Below, piece by piece: positions 11,901-13,153 of a stretch of 13,153 bases of DNA (position 1 is its first letter; every line of letters begins with the position of its first letter). Under the pieces are notes generated by a model that ran no database searches, had not been told where the DNA came from, and was given only the letters and a program-made list of their open reading frames with translations. This DNA comes from Myxococcota bacterium (GTDB lineage: Bacteria > Myxococcota > Polyangia > GCA-2747355 > JAKLHH01): positions 1-13,153 of the forward strand of contig JAKLHH010000077.1 of the NCBI GenBank assembly GCA_022710245.1, written 5' to 3'. The translations under genes were made by a program, and so were the position numbers.

Positions 11901-13153
11901 AGCCTGCCCGACGACCGCGAGCGGCAGGTCTTCCTGATCGAGATGGGGCAGCTCCACGAGGAGCGGCTGGGCGACCCGGAGTCGGCCTTCGACTGGTACC
12001 GCCGCGCCTTCGACCTCTACCCCGGCGACGGGGTCGCGCTCGGGCACCTGCAGCGGCTCTCGCGCACCTTCGAGCTCTGGGAGGACATGCTCGCGACCTA
12101 CGGCGAGGCGCGCAAGCGCCTGCAGGACAAGGACGAGCTGCTCCCGCTGCTCCGCGAGATGGCGGCGATCTGCGAGGCGCAGCTGCACGACCCGGGGCGC
12201 GCCTTCGGGCTGCTGCGCCAGGCGATCGGCGTCGACCCCACCGGCGAGGAGATCCTCGAGGAGCTCGAACGCCTGGCCGAGGCCGCGGGCGAGCACCGCG
12301 AGCTCCTGGCCATCTACGACCAGATCCTCCCCTGCTGTGAGGACGAGCCGCAGCGGCAGGAGCTGCTGCTGCGCCGGCGCGCCGCGCTCGCCGAGGGCAA
12401 GGTCAAGGATCCCTCGGCCGCGCTCGACTCCTGGCTGCGCCTCCTCGACGTCTGCCCGGGGGCGCGCGAGGTGCTCTCGGAGATCGAGCGGCTGGCCCTC
12501 GCCACCGGCCGCTGGGAGGACGCGCTCAGGGTCCACCAGCGGCGGCACGAGGAGGCCGAGGACGACGAGGCCCGCCTCGCCATCCTGCGCCACGTCGCCG
12601 AGCTGCTCGAGCAGCAGATGGGCGATCTCGCGCGGGCCTTCCGCGCGCACCTCGCGGCGCTCGCGCTCGCCCCCGACGACCCGCAGGCGCTCTCGCACCT
12701 GTGGCGCCTGGCGGCGCTGCTGCAGAGCACGCTCCCGCCGCCCGACGAGCTGGAGAGCTCGCAGGACGCGCTGGCGGTCGAGGAGCCGACGGCGCTGGGC
12801 GACGAGCGGGGCGAGATGAGCGACGACCTCTTCGACGACGAGCTCGAGGAGGAGGTCGGCTCCTCGGAGCTCGAGCTGGTCGAGGAGGGCATCCTGATCA
12901 TCGAGGCGACCAAGGGTCGCCGGCGGGACGCGACGATCGACGATCCCACGCAGCTCGACGCCACGCCCTCGGCGGGGCCGCCGCCGCGCCCGCTGCCGCC
13001 CCGCCAACGCCGACACTCGCGCCGCCTCTCGCAGGCGCCGCGTCCGGCCGCTCCGCCGCGGGGGGATGGCCGTGGCGCACGCGGGGCCGCACCGCCGCCG
13101 CCGCCGGTGCCCCGCGGCGCGCCGCCGCCGCTGCCGCCTGCGGCGCCCTCCCC
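8967..13153 (+). CDS. Giant TPR-repeat protein (3' end outside window)
   Basis: The frame runs open for 1,395 codons to the window edge. GTG 8967 is chosen because an in-frame TGA lies at 8961 and AGG of AGGTGA is about 6 nt upstream. Residues about 15-1255 are helical TPR-type repeats without a break; a longer pattern of roughly 75-80 residues recurs (L-GD-xx-A-xxY-xxLL, then P-x-AL-xxL-xxLY-xx-G, then an EL-xx-L-xR helix), for example around ERVLDLDSDNADALAALRRL. Residues about 1260-1320 are strongly acidic (DDLFDDELEEE), with VEEGILIIEATKG and a TIDDPTQLD motif; after about 1330 the chain is Pro/Arg-rich and disordered. There is no signal peptide, so it is cytoplasmic. TPR solenoids act as protein-binding scaffolds; the partner is unknown. 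Large TPR proteins of this type are familiar in Myxococcota. The long open frame on the opposite strand is a GC-bias shadow. Confidence 0.9.
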   Translation, partial: MTRGIEEHAEAFRRDPTDADAFAALRRAYQSESRTEELAALYERRAAHLHDTAKAADLLWQAAELHLSRGDAEAELRVLRKTVQAARSHERAAARLKTVCQERGLWVEVVRLLEDEAEVARAAGDSKRVARLEHETGTIWEKQFQRLDRAIQHYQRAFKGDPGHVESIEAGRRIYTAVGHWKTVASLYSVELTTCSDGKRRVDLLLQLGKLQADKLGDLEAAARSLNEASQLRQGDDGILETLGELYASPEWPSPGGLEKAAGIFLQIAQRRQGRGDRDGAIAYLRRALGADPDSEAAFTRLERAYEETGRWEDTDSLYRQRLAAISGPESVNLLRRRAELLDRRLGDRKGARECYEALLEHEALGGPASTRLLELYRADTDWEKVAALTRRILDATPDRASRQRLLLELAFIQRDHLNDPEATAHILHDVLQEEPGHRKALAAYEDYFRQKGDHRNLAELLRFAAQTGRESGAPPMEVCARLEELADVSERRLGDLMGAVEAWQQISELHPDVQRSKDALARLAAKIRMWQGMVQVLERELNAAVSPNQRLQVLRRAAQLYFEKKADPLRAIEILREILNHAPQDESALRMLVELYERESDSSGLAWALERQLGGILTKQERIGALRRLGDLFADKLDRPRDALIAFNALLELTPTDSRVQDRVQALLEKTEDLEQLTRVLEYRAQVSRSLGDRIEALKALAHLMDDRLENPGRAAAYWEEVRTLDAADQEALEALARIYDRTGRSNELLEVLRRRLELARDAAPAARAAILRQLAVVAEQRLNLPEEAARAYEQLAALLPADREALDALGRLYARLERHAELVRVLGRQIELADDPEQSVALAFKQGDLLEEKLRDTEGAALIFEHIIADYSPGDLDAHRRLKDLHLRRGDVRRACEIAERELFLTEDAEDRLALALEVAELWREKVKDDQRATAAYERVLDLDSDNADALAALRRLYHRIGAHAKLVKLAAALFASLPDDRERQVFLIEMGQLHEERLGDPESAFDWYRRAFDLYPGDGVALGHLQRLSRTFELWEDMLATYGEARKRLQDKDELLPLLREMAAICEAQLHDPGRAFGLLRQAIGVDPTGEEILEELERLAEAAGEHRELLAIYDQILPCCEDEPQRQELLLRRRAALAEGKVKDPSAALDSWLRLLDVCPGAREVLSEIERLALATGRWEDALRVHQRRHEEAEDDEARLAILRHVAELLEQQMGDLARAFRAHLAALALAPDDPQALSHLWRLAALLQSTLPPPDELESSQDALAVEEPTALGDERGEMSDDLFDDELEEEVGSSELELVEEGILIIEATKGRRRDATIDDPTQLDATPSAGPPPRPLPPRQRRHSRRLSQAPRPAAPPRGDGRGARGAAPPPPPVPRGAPPPLPPAAPS

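Noticed and set aside
8727..13016. 1,429-residue open frame on the minus strand, the longest in the window
   Set aside because: It is antisense to the TPR gene and arises from its G/C-rich third positions. It has no recognisable domain, runs through sodC's 5' end and lacks a ribosome site, while the plus-strand frame has clear TPR repeats, a start site and normal codon use.

Overview
The window is very GC-rich (about 70% by eye) with strong G/C bias at third codon positions. Its gene content is an OmpR-type regulator, a giant TPR protein, several lipoproteins, a sigma-54-like promoter and a transposase-like gene with its own palindromic repeats. This fits a large-genome Myxococcota (deltaproteobacterial) chromosome; that assignment is an inference, because no rRNA or other marker gene is present.

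Layout. Bases 1-519 are the 3' part of a response regulator. Bases 549-783 are a degenerate tandem repeat of about 54 bp. It is followed by a 162-bp module of three consecutive hairpins (784-945). Next come two divergent genes: a REP-associated tyrosine transposase (RAYT)-like gene (948-2441, minus) with a very long repetitive tail, and a lipoprotein metallophosphoesterase (2665-3849, plus). A second copy of the three-hairpin module, about 95% identical and inverted, follows the phosphoesterase (3899-4060). Each gene is therefore followed by the same module in the same orientation relative to its own transcription. The spacer between the two genes carries a 51/52-bp direct repeat.

Bases 4107-4295 hold a short tandem repeat and a good sigma-70-like promoter. 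The promoter drives a small two-helix membrane protein (4296-4649) whose 3' end overlaps, convergently, the end of a large M16 zinc-protease lipoprotein gene (4546-7374, minus). Upstream of the protease, on the same strand, lie a PA2169/DUF2383 four-helix-bundle gene (7556-7990) with a sigma-54-like promoter, and sodC (8155-8730), which is closed by a long hairpin. Diverging from sodC is a giant TPR-repeat gene (8967 to beyond the window end).

How the parts work together. The minus-strand block (Cu/Zn superoxide dismutase, PA2169-like protein, M16 protease) looks like a loose cell-envelope or stress neighbourhood, but each gene has its own spacer and probably its own promoter, so it is not a tight operon. 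The most unusual part is 549-4060: a RAYT-like gene bounded by two inverted multi-hairpin modules, resembling the 'REPtron' arrangement, here with a non-transposase gene inside and a 213-residue PDTA-type repeat tail on the transposase.
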